DNA of 64,000 bases, from assembly GCA_026874595.1 (NCBI GenBank), contig CM049312.1, forward strand, positions 74,498,429-74,562,428, read 5' to 3'. Under the pieces are notes generated by a model that saw only the letters and a program-made list of their open reading frames with translations, did not search any database and was not told the origin of the DNA. Below are positions 1 through 11,065 of this stretch, piece after piece. The DNA comes from Sipunculus nudus (taxonomy: Eukaryota; Annelida; Sipuncula; Golfingiida; Sipunculidae). A program made the position numbers and the translations under genes. How positions within the stretch are numbered: position 1 is the first letter of the stretch; each line of letters opens with the position of its first letter.

Positions 1-66
1 GCTATTGGAGATTCTCAACAGTATCATATTAGGCCACAAATGTGTCATGATACAATTTCATCTCAC

Positions 67-204
67 CTTCAGTTCCTCAAGCAAGTTGATTATTTTGTCT
101 CCTGCATCCTTAACTGCATTGTCCTCGTCCAAGATCCTTTCACATAGGGTCAAGGTCATGGGAACCTTCTGTTTTGGTTTTCTAACCCCTTTACTTGGAG
201 GTTT
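67..204 (-). CDS. METTL16: METTL16 coding exon 6 (linker)
   Basis: The 138-nt exon (46 codons) runs between acceptor TTTCTCAG and donor GTGAGA. It begins KPPSKGVRKPKQKVPMTLTL and ends in an acidic/amphipathic stretch INLLEELK. It corresponds to the PPSK-basic linker and start of the C-terminal region of animal METTL16. Lower sequence conservation is expected here, and phase and position support it. Confidence 0.85.
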
Positions 205-3200
205 CTGAGAAAAAAATCAAGAAAAAATATATGAAGAACAAGGGACCCATGGGTCACGTCACTCAGCTGAATTTTGAAAAATTTTGGCAAATGCAAAATG
301 TACATATTTCTTTTGATTTTAATATATATATATTAGCATTTGAAAAGCTGGGAGGAAATGGCCATGCTATTTGGTGATAATCAAATATTAAATAAATGTT
401 TGCTGAACTAATACTGTGCACTTTTATTGACTATATCAAAGATGCAGGAGCCTCCCATGATCAAATATATTTCTAGAAGTATCATTACTTCAGCTATGTA
501 ACAGTAATATGTGCATAAAATAACCATGATAATGTATGATCACCTGTCAATTAAAGAACAAGGAAGAAAGTGGAGCATAATAATACACATTTAATTTATT
601 AATTGAAATAAAATGCTGTAAAAATATTTCGATTTTACAAATAAGCATAAACTAAATCTGATAAGTATATATTATACTTTGTAATACATGAAAATTGTGG
701 CCTGAAACCATTAAATAATACAAGAAGTTAAATCATTATGCGCCTGAGAGTAATTTGAAAGGATACATTTGACCAACAAAAAATGTGTTAATGTTATTTA
801 TAATTTTGAAAACAGGTTTATCATTTCCATATGTAAATTCAAAACAATTTAATCATGGCATCATCAAATCCTTATTTATACATACTGTGAAAATTAAATC
901 AAAAGTGCTTATAAGAAAGAAAATGTGCCATGGTCAAAGTTGGACACATTTAAGGTTCTAATTTTATATTTATGCTAATAACTTTAAAAAATTTACAGAA
1001 TTCTGATCAGATTTCTGATATACAATTATATCTTGCTTAAATAAAGATATATTCTTAGGAAAAAAGTCTCTAGCTTCAACAATTATCTTGTTAGGTGAGT
1101 AAATATTTTCCTGATTTTTGACAAGGTGCATTATCTTTGAGCCAATAACTTCAAAGAATTATGCAATATTTACCTAATTTCTGGCATGTACATAAGAAAT
1201 ATTTGCATGAATGGCTATATTAAACATGAATACATGAACACCAGTGGTTTTCATAGTGGGCAGTTTTGAAGTGTAACAATAGGTTTTTACTTAAAAGGTT
1301 TTCCCTTCATTTCTTGACAAAAGGAAGCTGCAGTGACCCAGTTTCTGGTTTAGTAGGAGAACTTGGTGGACATCTAACTGTCCAATGGTATCAAAATGTG
1401 CCTTAGGCCAAAATAAAAAAAGGTATGGTTCTCAGGCACTTTTTTCAGAAATCAATGCGGGCGGGCGCTTTTTTTATTTTTAATTTTTTTGTATGTTTCG
1501 ATAAAATGTCAAATGATAAGGGAAAAGCATGAAAATAACAGTTTTATTTTGCTAAATAAGTAAAAGCACTACAAAACAAAGGAAATTGTATGGTTTTATC
1601 TTCTTGAAAGAAATGTCGGAGCGGCAGCAGGTCAAAATTGGAAAGTTTTTATTGAAAATCAAAATAAAAAGTTTTGATGCGGGGGTTTAAAATTGATGCG
1701 GGCGGTGCCTGAGAACCATACCTTTAATTTTTTTTGGCCTTATAATGGACAGATGGCAGACAAAGGACCATCACTATAGCTCACATGACTTATAAATTGT
1801 TTTTAAGGATATCTGTATTGGACTCAGATTTGGACTTGAGTTCCTAATGACCCAGACTTGAAAAAGATGGACTTGGACTCTAACCTTAAGGACTCCCACT
1901 TGGACTTAGACTGGAGTGGCCTGGACTCGGACTTGGACTCAGATGGCATGGACTCAACTACATCATAGCACAATATTCTAGCTTTAAGTCCAGTACTCTC
2001 CTTCTGGATCAAAGATGTTGGTTTGTATCTCAGTACATGTATATTGATAAATCTCCCTGCATGTTTTCTGTATTACTGACTGCATGCACAAACATGCATG
2101 TCTCCTGCAGTTAATGTTAAAAGTCACACAAGGCACTGGTAATGAAGGTGGTTACCATACAGATGTGATTTATACTTTGATTTGTACAAACAAAAGTACT
2201 CTTGTGTTGTAAGGTCTCCCTTTATCATGTTTAGAATGTGATCTCTGTACAACAAAATCATTGCTACAGATAGATAGCAGACTCCTGAAGAAAAAGGAAT
2301 TTTATGGGAGGTCTTGAGACAAAAATATAGGTGTTTACTGGAATTTGCAGACATAAATATAGGAGTTTTTATTCCATAATCCTGGTTTGCATGGTAAATT
2401 ATCAGGAACATCTGTTCTCCGAACAGCCTCAATTTATTTGGTTAAGATGGGTGCACTTGTATGACTGCATCGCTTACATGGACAGATAGAAAAAAGAGCT
2501 GTATGTTTTCAATAATAATAGGTTCATCAAGCAATAACTATTTAGTAATAAAACTTTTATTGGAAATATGATTGTGCAGTGTAAAAATATATGAAAATAT
2601 AGGATATTTCATTCTGAAAGCTGGAAAATTAAGGAAATCACAGGAGATAATTTCTCATACTAAAATATACAAAATATAAGAGTCAGCAGGAGCCCTGGGA
2701 TGGCCATTGTAGTACACTCCTCTGTATGACTGGTGTGCCTGCTGAGTCATGTATTCATGGCTAGGGTTATTACTTACAGGAAATGTAACGTCATCATCAA
2801 AGCTCCACCCAAGTCCCCATCTCATGGTCCGTCCCTGACAGAACTCAGTCATCCCAATGTTTGTAATCTGAAAGCAGGCAATAGTCACTGTGAACACTCA
2901 TATGATTATGAAACCATTACATTGGCTAATCTAATTGTATCTGTAAGCATGGAAAATCTAATAACCTCTGCCTAGGAGGTTATGTTTTTGCCCAGGTTGG
3001 TTGATTTGTGTGTGTGTGTTTGTCTGTCTGTTAGTAACATTTTCAAAAAGTTATAAACAGATTTTGATGAAATTTTCAGAATCTTGGTAATGATACAATG
3101 AACAATTGATTAAATTTGGGGAGTGATCCGGATCATCATCTGAATCAAGGAATTAAAAAAAAATTCTAAGTGCTTTTCTAGTTGTATCCGTAAATATGGA

Positions 3201-6200
3201 AAGTCTACTTTATTACTTATATCATGAAAGTGTCTCTTTGTGGAATTAGCAAAACTATTTACAACATTAAATTTAACAAAACTTTCCAATAATGGCCATA
3301 TAATAAAGGACCGTTTGAGGTGCACCATACAACTGACTGATTATGGGTGTGTGGGTCTAAGATTAATTAAGTGTTTAGAGATATTATGAATTTTATTTTA
3401 GCTAAACTGCTACTTCATAAATGCAACAGCTGGGTTTTACCATTAAGTCATCAGCTCAGGCATCCATTGCCATGTCAGTTATGAAATAAATACAGAAATA
3501 CAAAGAAACAGCACAAGGTACAGCCGATTGTTATTGAAACTATCAATCCTTCTGTACATGGGCTGGTACTGAACTATATCAAGATCATTATAATTACCAT
3601 ATTTGTGTGTGTATAAGGCCAGAAATTTTATCCTAAATATATTTGTCCAATAGAGGACCCCGTCTTATACATGGGTACAAGTTTTTTCCATAAAATAACG
3701 TGATTCACAATGGTTCTGTTTAATTCTAACCTAATTACAGTAGAGCACCGTTTTTCCAAAAGCACCGGGGACAAGTTTTTCTTTCAGAAAAACTAATTTT
3801 TGGAAATCCGGTCGAGGGTCTAGGGACAATTTCGTACAACAGTTAATGATTAACTTAACCCTATCGGCCTGTAATTCAGGTAACACAGTGTTTCTTTTTG
3901 ACCAATGTGTCATTTTTTCCAACAAATTCACGGGAGGAAAAGGTCAAATGACATTGCCATTATTGTAGATCGGTTAGTTTCTTTAACAGCCCGCAGGCCA
4001 TGCCAGTGCGGCACATGCATAACACAGTCAGTTTTTTTTTCTTTGACTCAATATCTCTGGCAAGTGACAGCAAGACAATTTTGTTCGATTGGTGCTATTC
4101 TTGACAGAAAATAAGCTGAATAACGGCAAGTTTGAGTAAGCGACACAACTGCTTTCTCATTATGAATTGTATGGCCAGGCCTATGTGCTATAGCCTCGGA
4201 TCTCAACCCATTGAGCACAAGTGGTGTGCGAATGAAACCTCACCAATAGTCTTGCGAGTAAACTGCTAAGTTGTTTGGCCTGACATCCCAGCCCAAGCTG
4301 ATGAAGTATGCTTGCTTGAGTACAAATGAGATATAGTTGATAATACACAAGTGCTCTTGCATAAACTGCTCAGCCGCTTACTTTGGGTATACGGAGCCTG
4401 GTGGTGCGCGACAAGCTGTAGATATCACACCTTTGCCCCCGCAAAGCACAGAACTTATTAATTAGGGTCACCACTCGGCTTGACCACCTGGCTGTAGGCC
4501 TTTGTGACTCGTGATTACAAAAATTCATTTGAGGTGTTAACATGCATGAAAAATATTTCAGAAATGTGAAAAAAATTTTGGTTCCCCATTTTAAATTTCA
4601 GAAAAATGGATTTTCAGCAATTTGGCATTCGGAAATACGGCGCTTTTCTGTACGTTTTCCTTCAACACAGGCACAACGGAATTAATTTGCACCTAAATGA
4701 CAAAGTTTACACAAACGTGATATATTTTGTGGGAAAATTTAGGGATTGTGACATTGTGGTGGATAAGCCTCAAAAATATTACTGTGGGAAAATTGTGATT
4801 GTGACATTGTGGTGGATAAGCCTCCAAAATAATATGACAGTTTAAGATTAACATGGGATCTGGGAAGCCAGGTTATATAGAGCATCAAAGTAGCCTTGCT
4901 TTCATATGCTGCCACTTGTTTAGCCTTAAGCCACTTATCATGTTATGTATCTTGACACTGATATGCAGTGAGTGTTTGGGGTGATCTCCCTCAAATTATG
5001 CAGAAGACTGACATTTAATTGAAATACATTCAATTTTTTCAGAATAAGTTGTCAATGCCCTGTAATGAAGACTCAACTGACATTCTTAGTGGGTGCCACC
5101 TACTGGACATTGGCCGAAAAATAATTTTTACCAAAATTTGGGCCTTAAAATGGACCCTTGTCTTATACACGATGTCGCCTTTTACGCACACATATACGGT
5201 ACCTCAGCCAAAGGGTATTGTTTTCACTTCTAACACCTGTCCCTTTTGAAATATGGAACTAAAATAATAAGGATCAGGGGCAGATCCTGCAGGAAAGTAT
5301 GGCCTTAGAGAGGGAATGTGCTCTTTGTACCATTCTAGTTATACACAGCCAATACAAACATACATGGGCCAAAACATAACTTCCTTGGTGGAGGTAATAA
5401 TAATAATAATGTCTAAACTATCAGATGTCTATACTGTCTGGAGAAGGAATCTCTGAGGTGCTGCAAATGCAATTCTGAGTTCAGCCAGGTCACTCTTGTA
5501 ATCTTTATGACCCTTACCTTGTACTTGTGAAGCTCATCTTTCAGACTCATTAGACTTGATTTCTTCCCAAGCATCGTCGTAAATATCCTGCAGATTAAAT
5601 GGAGGAAATGTTATGAATTGTGGTCCAGTAATGGAAGTCTACTGCAATATTCCGCGATATTCCAAGCAAGTTATTGCACATACACAACAAAGAAGCCTTG
5701 TGACCTCTGACCTAACTAAATATGCATGAATATTGTCTAGAATTGACCTCTAGCAAGATATGATATTGGTTAATATTAAACTAAATTTCATCAAATTCCC
5801 AGTAATTTATTACGGTGACACCAAAAAGAAGCCTAGTGGCATTAAAACTCTTGAAATTTGAACAGAATTTCAATATAAAACCAAACTAAGGGGAGATAAT
5901 CTGTTGGTAATTAGTTATAGTGAGTTTTGTGAAAACCCATCAAATCCCTGGTAAGTAAGGAGCAATTCCATGCCAGTTGAACTGTCCTTCTGAATGGGTG
6001 CCAACTCTAGGGTATTTGCAAGAGAAAATATATGACCAAAAACTTGACCTTAACACATACTATATTTTTTACCCGAGCATGTCTAGTACACACACAAATA
6101 GGGTAATATATAAATAGAGTCAGGTTGGGCAACCTATAAATAATAACGAATGATGACCCAGAAATACAAAACCCAACAGAATGCACGTTTATGGTCATGC

Positions 6201-9200
6201 TGAAAGGTCAAGGTATTTGACAGGTGGTCTTTTGCACTTCTCAAAATTCAATATAAATGTTGTTCACTTCCTTGTATCCTGCTTTCCATATGTATAAGTT
6301 ATATATCTGTATGACAGAATTGGAAAAATTTTTTTCAAGATATTTTTACATTTTTGCCAGTGCATACATGATGGTTTGTGATCAATTTCTCAAAGATGTA
6401 ACCAATTTAATTGATAACAAAAGTCAATGACCAATTATTGATATATCAGATAAATAGGAACAACAGTAACTTTAATAGCTTCAGCATTAAGACCTTTACC
6501 TCAAGACCATTTTTATCTGAATAAATGATCAATAATCATGATCAATCAATTTTCTCTTGGCCAAGCTGATTGGCACTCTCCTTTGTTAATTTGCATATGT
6601 GCACTGAGTGACCTCTAGGTATGACATCATGCTTACACTGATCTACCTTACGTTATCCTTCAACTTCAACGATTCCTTTATCATCTGTCTTACAAACTGG
6701 ACTTCCCCTCCTGGGAATATGCTCTCTGATTGACTTGCAGTGCAGATGGACTTCGGCTCCGGACGATCATCGCTGCGAGTGGATGTCATTCCCCAGGCCT
6801 CCAGGTTGGATCCAAAGAATGGAGGGTTACACATACAGAAGTCATATGTCTGGGGATCATCTTGTAAAACCTTTTCAATTATTTCACTTGGATCTGTCTT
6901 GACAACTGAAATATTAACGAGACATTTTGACACATTACAGTGAATATGTATATGGAATTAAACTTACAGTGGTAGTGACTTACACAATAGTGCAGGTTAT
7001 AAAGTGGAAAATTGAAACATATTTTACAAAACATAAGCAGTTAAAAGACAAACAAGGTCCTAGACTAGAGGCACAAATAGTCCCCAGCCATATGTTTAAT
7101 TAGGGAAGTGTGGCATCCGTGATAGGGCAGGCAGATGGACGGGAGGATAGTAGTCCTCCCTCCTTAAGACAGGGGGACTAAATACTCATACATCAGATGT
7201 GTACAATAACAGAGAAACCTCTGAACCTGGGAAGCTCTGAGTCTCTTTCCAGGGGGCACCTCTGTATCACATTCGAAACAGTCCAGCACACTCGCAGAAT
7301 TGGGATTCACAAGAGTATGTATCTGCTGGTTGGGGTTTATGAGCATCAAAATCTGCCACCCACAATGCACTGGGGCTTCTTAATACACCAGCAGCATAGG
7401 TATAAATGTAATGAAGAGGGTTTTGTGGTAAGGACTTCACAGAGCAAGTAATATTTTGTAAGCACACACATATGAAATGTAAACAGAAAACATTGCCTTG
7501 TAATGTAACAAATTTTGACTTTAAAGTTTGACAGATGATACAAGTAGTCCCAGCCATCCTACACTGTGACAGTCAAGTGAAAGTACAGGCTTGTAAACTC
7601 CCTGATACGGCCACCTCCCTTTTATGAACAAACACCTAAGACACATCAGTGTCTGCACTAGAGGTTTCACTGTATAAACAAGAATTTAAGGCTCAAGTGA
7701 CTTCACACATTTTAGAAAAATAACTGCATTGATGCATTCACTACACTGAATTAATTAAAAGATATGTAATTATTATTCCTATGTTGTTAAAAGAAAAAGA
7801 GGCCTGGTACTTAACTAAAATCAGGGAGAAAACTTATATTTTAAGCTGGGCAAATCCCTGCATAAAACCTGGGTATAAAGCATTTTACCAAGGTTTTACC
7901 AACTTGGTTGGGTAAAAAATAGGTTCTACCCTGGGTAGTTCTGAATCTCCACTAACTTGGCACTATTTCACACCTCTGGAAAAGCAAAATAATTCTACTG
8001 GATCTGCCTATGTGGACAGAAATAAGTTTCAGTAAGCAGTTTTGCATATTTCTTTTTCTAACAGACAAACATACCAACAAACAAACACCGGTGAAAACAT
8101 AATTTCCCTGTCTCAGATAATGATATAAATAAACAGGATACCTTTAATCTTCTCTTGCAGGTTGTTTTGTTCCACATTGGTCTTGGCACAGTTAAAATTC
8201 ATGTTATCTGTCTCTGTGGCTAAGAATGACCAGCCATTTTTCTTGGTGCCCAGCAGTGGATAAACACAAGAGGCTCCTGTACCTGAAACATCGAAACATA
8301 AAATTAATACCTTGGTCATCCAAACAACACCTTTTATGTATGTACTGCTATATATAAATGAACTTAAATGAACAATTTTAACATAAATGTCAGGCCCTGT
8401 TAAAATAAATATTACCGCTCAGTTGAGGTCAAATACATATTTGTAAAATGTTGTGTAAAATTATAATATTTGTCTTTGTATTTGTATTTGATCTCAATAT
8501 TTGATGTATTTGATCAAATACTGTACAAATACATATGTATAAATACATATAAATTATATCTGCCATAATTATAAAAATTAACTACTACAGAACTTCTGAA
8601 CAACCCAAAAGACAGCATTAAGTCAAGTGTTTTACTTCTCCCTTAGAAATCATTAATATTTATGGTGCTGGAAATTAATGAATATTCTGTATAACCTACA
8701 TTTGCGTAGTTATAATTGTATTTGTAACTGATCTTCTGTATTTGTATTTATTTTCAGTCACTTGTATTCATATTTGTATTTAGAGGAGACCAGCTATCAT
8801 ATTTATTATTGTATTTGTATTTGGTACACTGTATTTGACCCCAACCCTGCTGCTCGTGGGAACCATGTTATTTCATGAGCCAACAAGAGAGTTCAGGGAT
8901 TACAAAAGCCTCTGCCAGGATTCTAATCAAACTGCACAGCAACATAGGAAATGCTTGTCTCGGCATAACAAGTCCAATTATGCATAACCTCTACAGCAAT
9001 GGCTCTTGGCCTTGATAGGACTAAAGATACAGCTGTTTGTCATCACAGATTATTACTTGGATGTTACCTAACCCAAACCTCAACAACATTTCATCTAAAA
9101 CTGATTTGTACTAATTGCAAAATTTTGCTAAGAGACAAACTAAGTAACCAAGGGTAAAACATAAAACCCTTGACCATCTTGCTGGGGTATAACAAATGTT

Positions 9201-9630
9201 AGGCTAAATGAGTATGCTTTTACAGGCCAAACATTCAACACTGTCCAAGCAAATTACTTTTTTCTTTTGAAAAGTCATTGGAGATCTGGATAAAAGTAGG
9301 TGACTTTCATTTCATACCTATATCAATCCCTTGTACATCTGTTTTATTCGCCAGCAAGTCCTCTAACCAGAGGATATAATTCAGACGCAGGGGTATTGTG
9401 GGAATTAATCGATCTTGAGGCAGATGAACATCAAGTCCAAAATCTTCTTTAAGAAGAGCCCAGCTCAGTGCTGCTAAACATTCAGGTTTCTTGAAGTCAA
9501 TGTGCACCCTTCCAGCCAAATCTGTTGTGGCTGCTTTCCTGAACTTCTCGTATTTTGTAGCAAGAGCCTTGAAGTCTGGTTTCTTGTCCTTATATGGGTT
9601 CCTTGGATGCATAAACTTGTTCAAAGCCAT
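67..9630 (-). CDS. METTL16: METTL16, RNA N6-adenosine methyltransferase (5' 337 codons, six exons; 3' end outside window)
   Basis: METTL16 methylates U6 snRNA and MAT2A hairpins using S-adenosylmethionine, and so helps set SAM levels (family knowledge). Joined exons 9630-9318, 8282-8142, 6905-6647, 5587-5518, 2867-2778 and 204-67 stay in frame for 337 codons. The start MALNKFMHPRNPYKDKKPDF aligns with the animal METTL16 N-terminal RNA-binding module. GIDIGTGA (about residues 101-108) is the SAM-binding loop, and CNPPFF (NPPF at 178-181) is the catalytic motif of this class. FCQGRTMRW further on is a family signature. The last exon here starts the lysine-rich linker before the C-terminal vertebrate-conserved-region-like domain, which would lie left of the window. 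All introns are GT-AG. The next gene, LIS1, is divergent. The identity is very secure; exact splice sites are read by eye. Confidence 0.95.
237..1800. repeat. Old copy of a dispersed element (same family as 20.0-22.7 kb)
   Basis: It begins AACAAGGGACCCATGGGTCA, as at about 20050, and contains a roughly 470-nt block starting GTGCCATGGTCAAAGTTGG that recurs at about 21390 and 22060. After the MITE at 1406-1739 it ends with GGACCATCACTATAGCTCA, matching 22610 on. No coding capacity is visible. It fills most of METTL16 intron 6. Confidence 0.65.
1406..1739. mobile_element. PIF/Harbinger-like MITE, 334 bp, TSD TTA
   Basis: Inverted ends read GGCCAAAATAAAAAAAGG on the left and CCTTTAATTTTTTTTGGCC on the right, followed inward by the perfect GGTATGGTTCTCAGGCAC / GTGCCTGAGAACCATACC. 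The element is flanked by TTA on both sides (1403-1405, 1740-1742), the three-base target of PIF/Harbinger elements. It interrupts the older repeat at 237-1800. No ORF is present. Confidence 0.75.
1811..1965. repeat. GGACTC/GGACTT hexamer-rich dispersed repeat, copy 1
   Basis: Degenerate GGACTC and GGACTT motifs fill about 150 bp ending GGCATGGACTCAACTACAT. A homologous copy in the same orientation lies at about 62117-62263. Its minus-strand ORF (Ser/Glu/Lys-rich) is a product of the repeat, not a gene. Confidence 0.7.
2778..2867 (-). CDS. METTL16: METTL16 coding exon 5 (FCQGRTMRW)
   Basis: The 90-nt exon (30 codons) follows acceptor CTTTCAG and ends at donor GTAAGT. It encodes TNIGMTEFCQGRTMRWGLGW and SFDDDVTFP. 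This is the most strongly conserved segment C-terminal to the catalytic motif. Confidence 0.93.
2968..3160 (+). repeat. AGGAGGTTATGTTTT-type dispersed repeat
   Basis: CCTAGGAGGTTATGTTTTTG is followed by a GT-rich stretch (about 3008-3030), AAAAGTTATAAACAGATTTTG and GTGATCCGGATCA. Reverse-oriented fragments with an ACAAACA run followed by GAAAACRTAA occur near 8062-8105 and 28920-28965. This pattern is common in marine invertebrate genomes (general knowledge). Class not determined. Confidence 0.5.
3596..5200. mobile_element. TIR element with ACCRTATWTGTGTG ends, split by a nested insertion
   Basis: The left end, ACCATATTTGTGTGTGTATA, and the inverted right end, ACCGTATATGTGTGCGTAAA (minus strand), both lead into AAGGC and further CTTATACA blocks. 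A TA-flanked element (3738-4650) is inserted inside. A 65-bp unit with GTGACATTGTGGTGGATAAG is duplicated at about 4728-4835. Superfamily not determined; no transposase. Confidence 0.55.
3738..4650. mobile_element. pogo/Tc1-mariner-like non-autonomous element, 913 bp, TSD TA
   Basis: Ends CAGTAGAGCACCGTTTTTCC and (minus strand) CAGAAAAGCGCCGTATTTCC are imperfect inverted repeats of the pogo/Tigger style, flanked by TA at 3736-3737 and 4651-4652. The interior contains scattered stops and no transposase. Confidence 0.65.
5518..5587 (-). CDS. METTL16: METTL16 coding exon 4 (small exon)
   Basis: The 70-nt exon lies between acceptor CTGCAG and donor GTAAGG. It gives IFTTMLGKKSSLMSLKDELH, then KYK, matching the family segment WYSCMLGKK...LKEEL. 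It has no full ORF of its own and was found by motif and phase. Confidence 0.9.
5588..6646 (-). other. METTL16: METTL16 intron 3
   Basis: AT-rich intron. I see no repeat, ORF or RNA gene that I can support. Confidence 0.8.
6647..6905 (-). CDS. METTL16: METTL16 coding exon 3 (NPPF catalytic motif)
   Basis: The 259-nt exon has acceptor ATTTCAG. It encodes YDFCMCNPPFFGSNLEAWG and FPGGEVQFVRQMIKESLKL. Two donors are possible: GTAAGG after AAC, or GTAGAT after AAG at 6647. Only the second keeps the next exon in frame and restores the conserved Arg, so I chose it. Confidence 0.9.
6906..8141 (-). other. METTL16: METTL16 intron 2
   Basis: No transposon ends recognised except an ACAAACA-rich fragment near 8062-8105 that matches the repeat at 2968. 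Overlapping small ORFs at 7164-7557 are unsupported. Confidence 0.75.
8142..8282 (-). CDS. METTL16: METTL16 coding exon 2 (SAM-binding loop)
   Basis: The 141-nt exon is bounded by acceptor TTTCAG and donor GTATCC and enters in phase 1. It encodes GTGASCVYPLLGTKKNGWSF, then a segment with NVEQNNLQEKIK, matching the Rossmann-fold methyltransferase core of METTL16. Confidence 0.93.
8421..8849. mobile_element. hAT-like MITE with GTATTT subterminal repeats
   Basis: The right end, read on the minus strand, is CAGGGTTGGGGTCAAATACA; the left end is CAGTTGAGGTCAAATACA. Both sides carry many GTATTT/AAATAC hexamers. The terminus matches that of the element at 13550-14405. The 8-bp target duplication is no longer clear, so this is an older copy. 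Confidence 0.6.
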
Positions 9631-9633
9631 GAC
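9318..9633 (-). CDS. METTL16: METTL16 first coding exon
   Basis: The exon begins after a pyrimidine-rich acceptor (ctttttccag, intron end at 9634) with GTC and then the ATG at 9630-9628. It ends with the first base of the glycine codon of GIDIG before donor GTATGA. It holds the N-terminal RNA-binding module and the conserved stretch RLIPTIPLRLNYILWLEDLL. The ATG is the start that matches the human protein's MAL- start. If intron 1 is spliced at 23020, an upstream in-frame ATG (M-V-M-A-L) would also exist. Confidence 0.93.
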
Positions 9634-10116
9634 CTGGAAAAAGCACAGAAAACTTCATCATGTTTACAACCATGTAGTTCGGTAACTGACAAGTCTTAGA
9701 ATTTTCATACAACTCTGATGTAGAGATGGCAATATACTCCTCTAACACAGTGGTCACCTTACATCACTTCCTAATTTCACTTAACCACTCCTTGCAATAG
9801 CTGTTTTTGTTGTATAACAATGCCAGGATGTTAACAGAGGGAAAATAATGCTACGACCAATAAGAGATTAGAACTAGCAATGATCTGCTTGTATGAAGTC
9901 ATGTGCTGACAGAAGATACTCTGGAGTTGAATTAGGACTTGGAACAATAAAAGTGATCTCAAAGCAACTGGTATTTTGTTATGTGTTACATTAAAAATGT
10001 GTACACAATAAAACAATTCCCATCCTATGTAGCCAAAAAATTTACTTTTTAGAGCATATATAGACATGAAAATGAAATGTGTGATTGTTTAAATTGTGAG
10101 AACTATGGATTAGAAG

Positions 10117-10119
<3 letters not shown>

Positions 10120-10176
<57 letters not shown>
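10120..10176. repeat. (TA)n microsatellite
   Basis: About 28 uninterrupted TA units adjoin the left end of the MITE at 10177. Opposite-strand ORFs of alternating Ile-Tyr here are artefacts. Confidence 0.95.
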
Positions 10177-10179
<3 letters not shown>

Positions 10180-10355
10180 TGGAATCCCACAATTACGACC
10201 ACACCTTTGGGACTGTTCAAAGTGGTCATAATTTTGGGGTGATGGTATTTGTGAAACTCTAAGTTGCCTGGATTGTAAATACAAGACCACAAAGAGTGGT
10301 CATATTTGTGGGGGTAGTTGCAATTGTGGTGTGGTCGCAAGGCGGGGTTCTACTG
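10177..10355. mobile_element. Mariner-like MITE, 179 bp
   Basis: Ends CAGTGGAATCCCACAATTAC and (minus strand) CAGTAGAACCCCGCCTTGC both continue to GACCACACC. TA precedes the left end; the right flank is TG, a probable decayed TA. Imperfect GTGGTC/GACCAC motifs fill the interior. Confidence 0.65.
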
Positions 10356-11065
10356 TGTTTAATCTTCATAATCAATTTTCTTATTTTTTGTATACAACAT
10401 TATGAATAAACATTTTTAGCTTCCAGAATACATATATATGCATTTAGTGGTGGCAGAGCAACAGTTGAGGTAAGATTAAGACCCACCCAAGACTAGGTTT
10501 TAAAGGGACATAATCAGGAGCAATACAATGCCTATTCTTTCACAGTATCAGTTCAGTTTTGCTTTATACTTGCAAAAGTTTTCAGCAAAACCATCCCAGC
10601 ACACAGTCTCAGAACCTCACACACAGCTGTTTAACACCCTGTTATGGCTCTGTGTGTGGGTAAACACAGTCCATGTGTTTCTGTTTACCATAACAAGGCC
10701 AACAACACACGATGTTTCAGCCAAGGGAACATGTATTTCATTTTTTTGGCCAAGTCAGTCGAGGCATCTCCTGATTGACATGTGTTATGACTCCACCATG
10801 CACACAACCACCTGCGCTGTGTTTATGTTGACACCTGTGATAATGCTGGATACGTTTTTCTTGACACTCGTTTACAGGAGTAAGTAAATGGTTTCAAGGC
10901 AATATTTTGGGAGGTACAGATTTACTTTAAAGGGAAGAATCTATTTTTTCATGTAATTCAGCATGCTTTATAGGGGATTGGGCCCCTTTAACACTGATCA
11001 ACACAGTTAAGGGGCATGCAACAGACCTTAACTTCACCAGTAATGACATATATATATATATAAAT

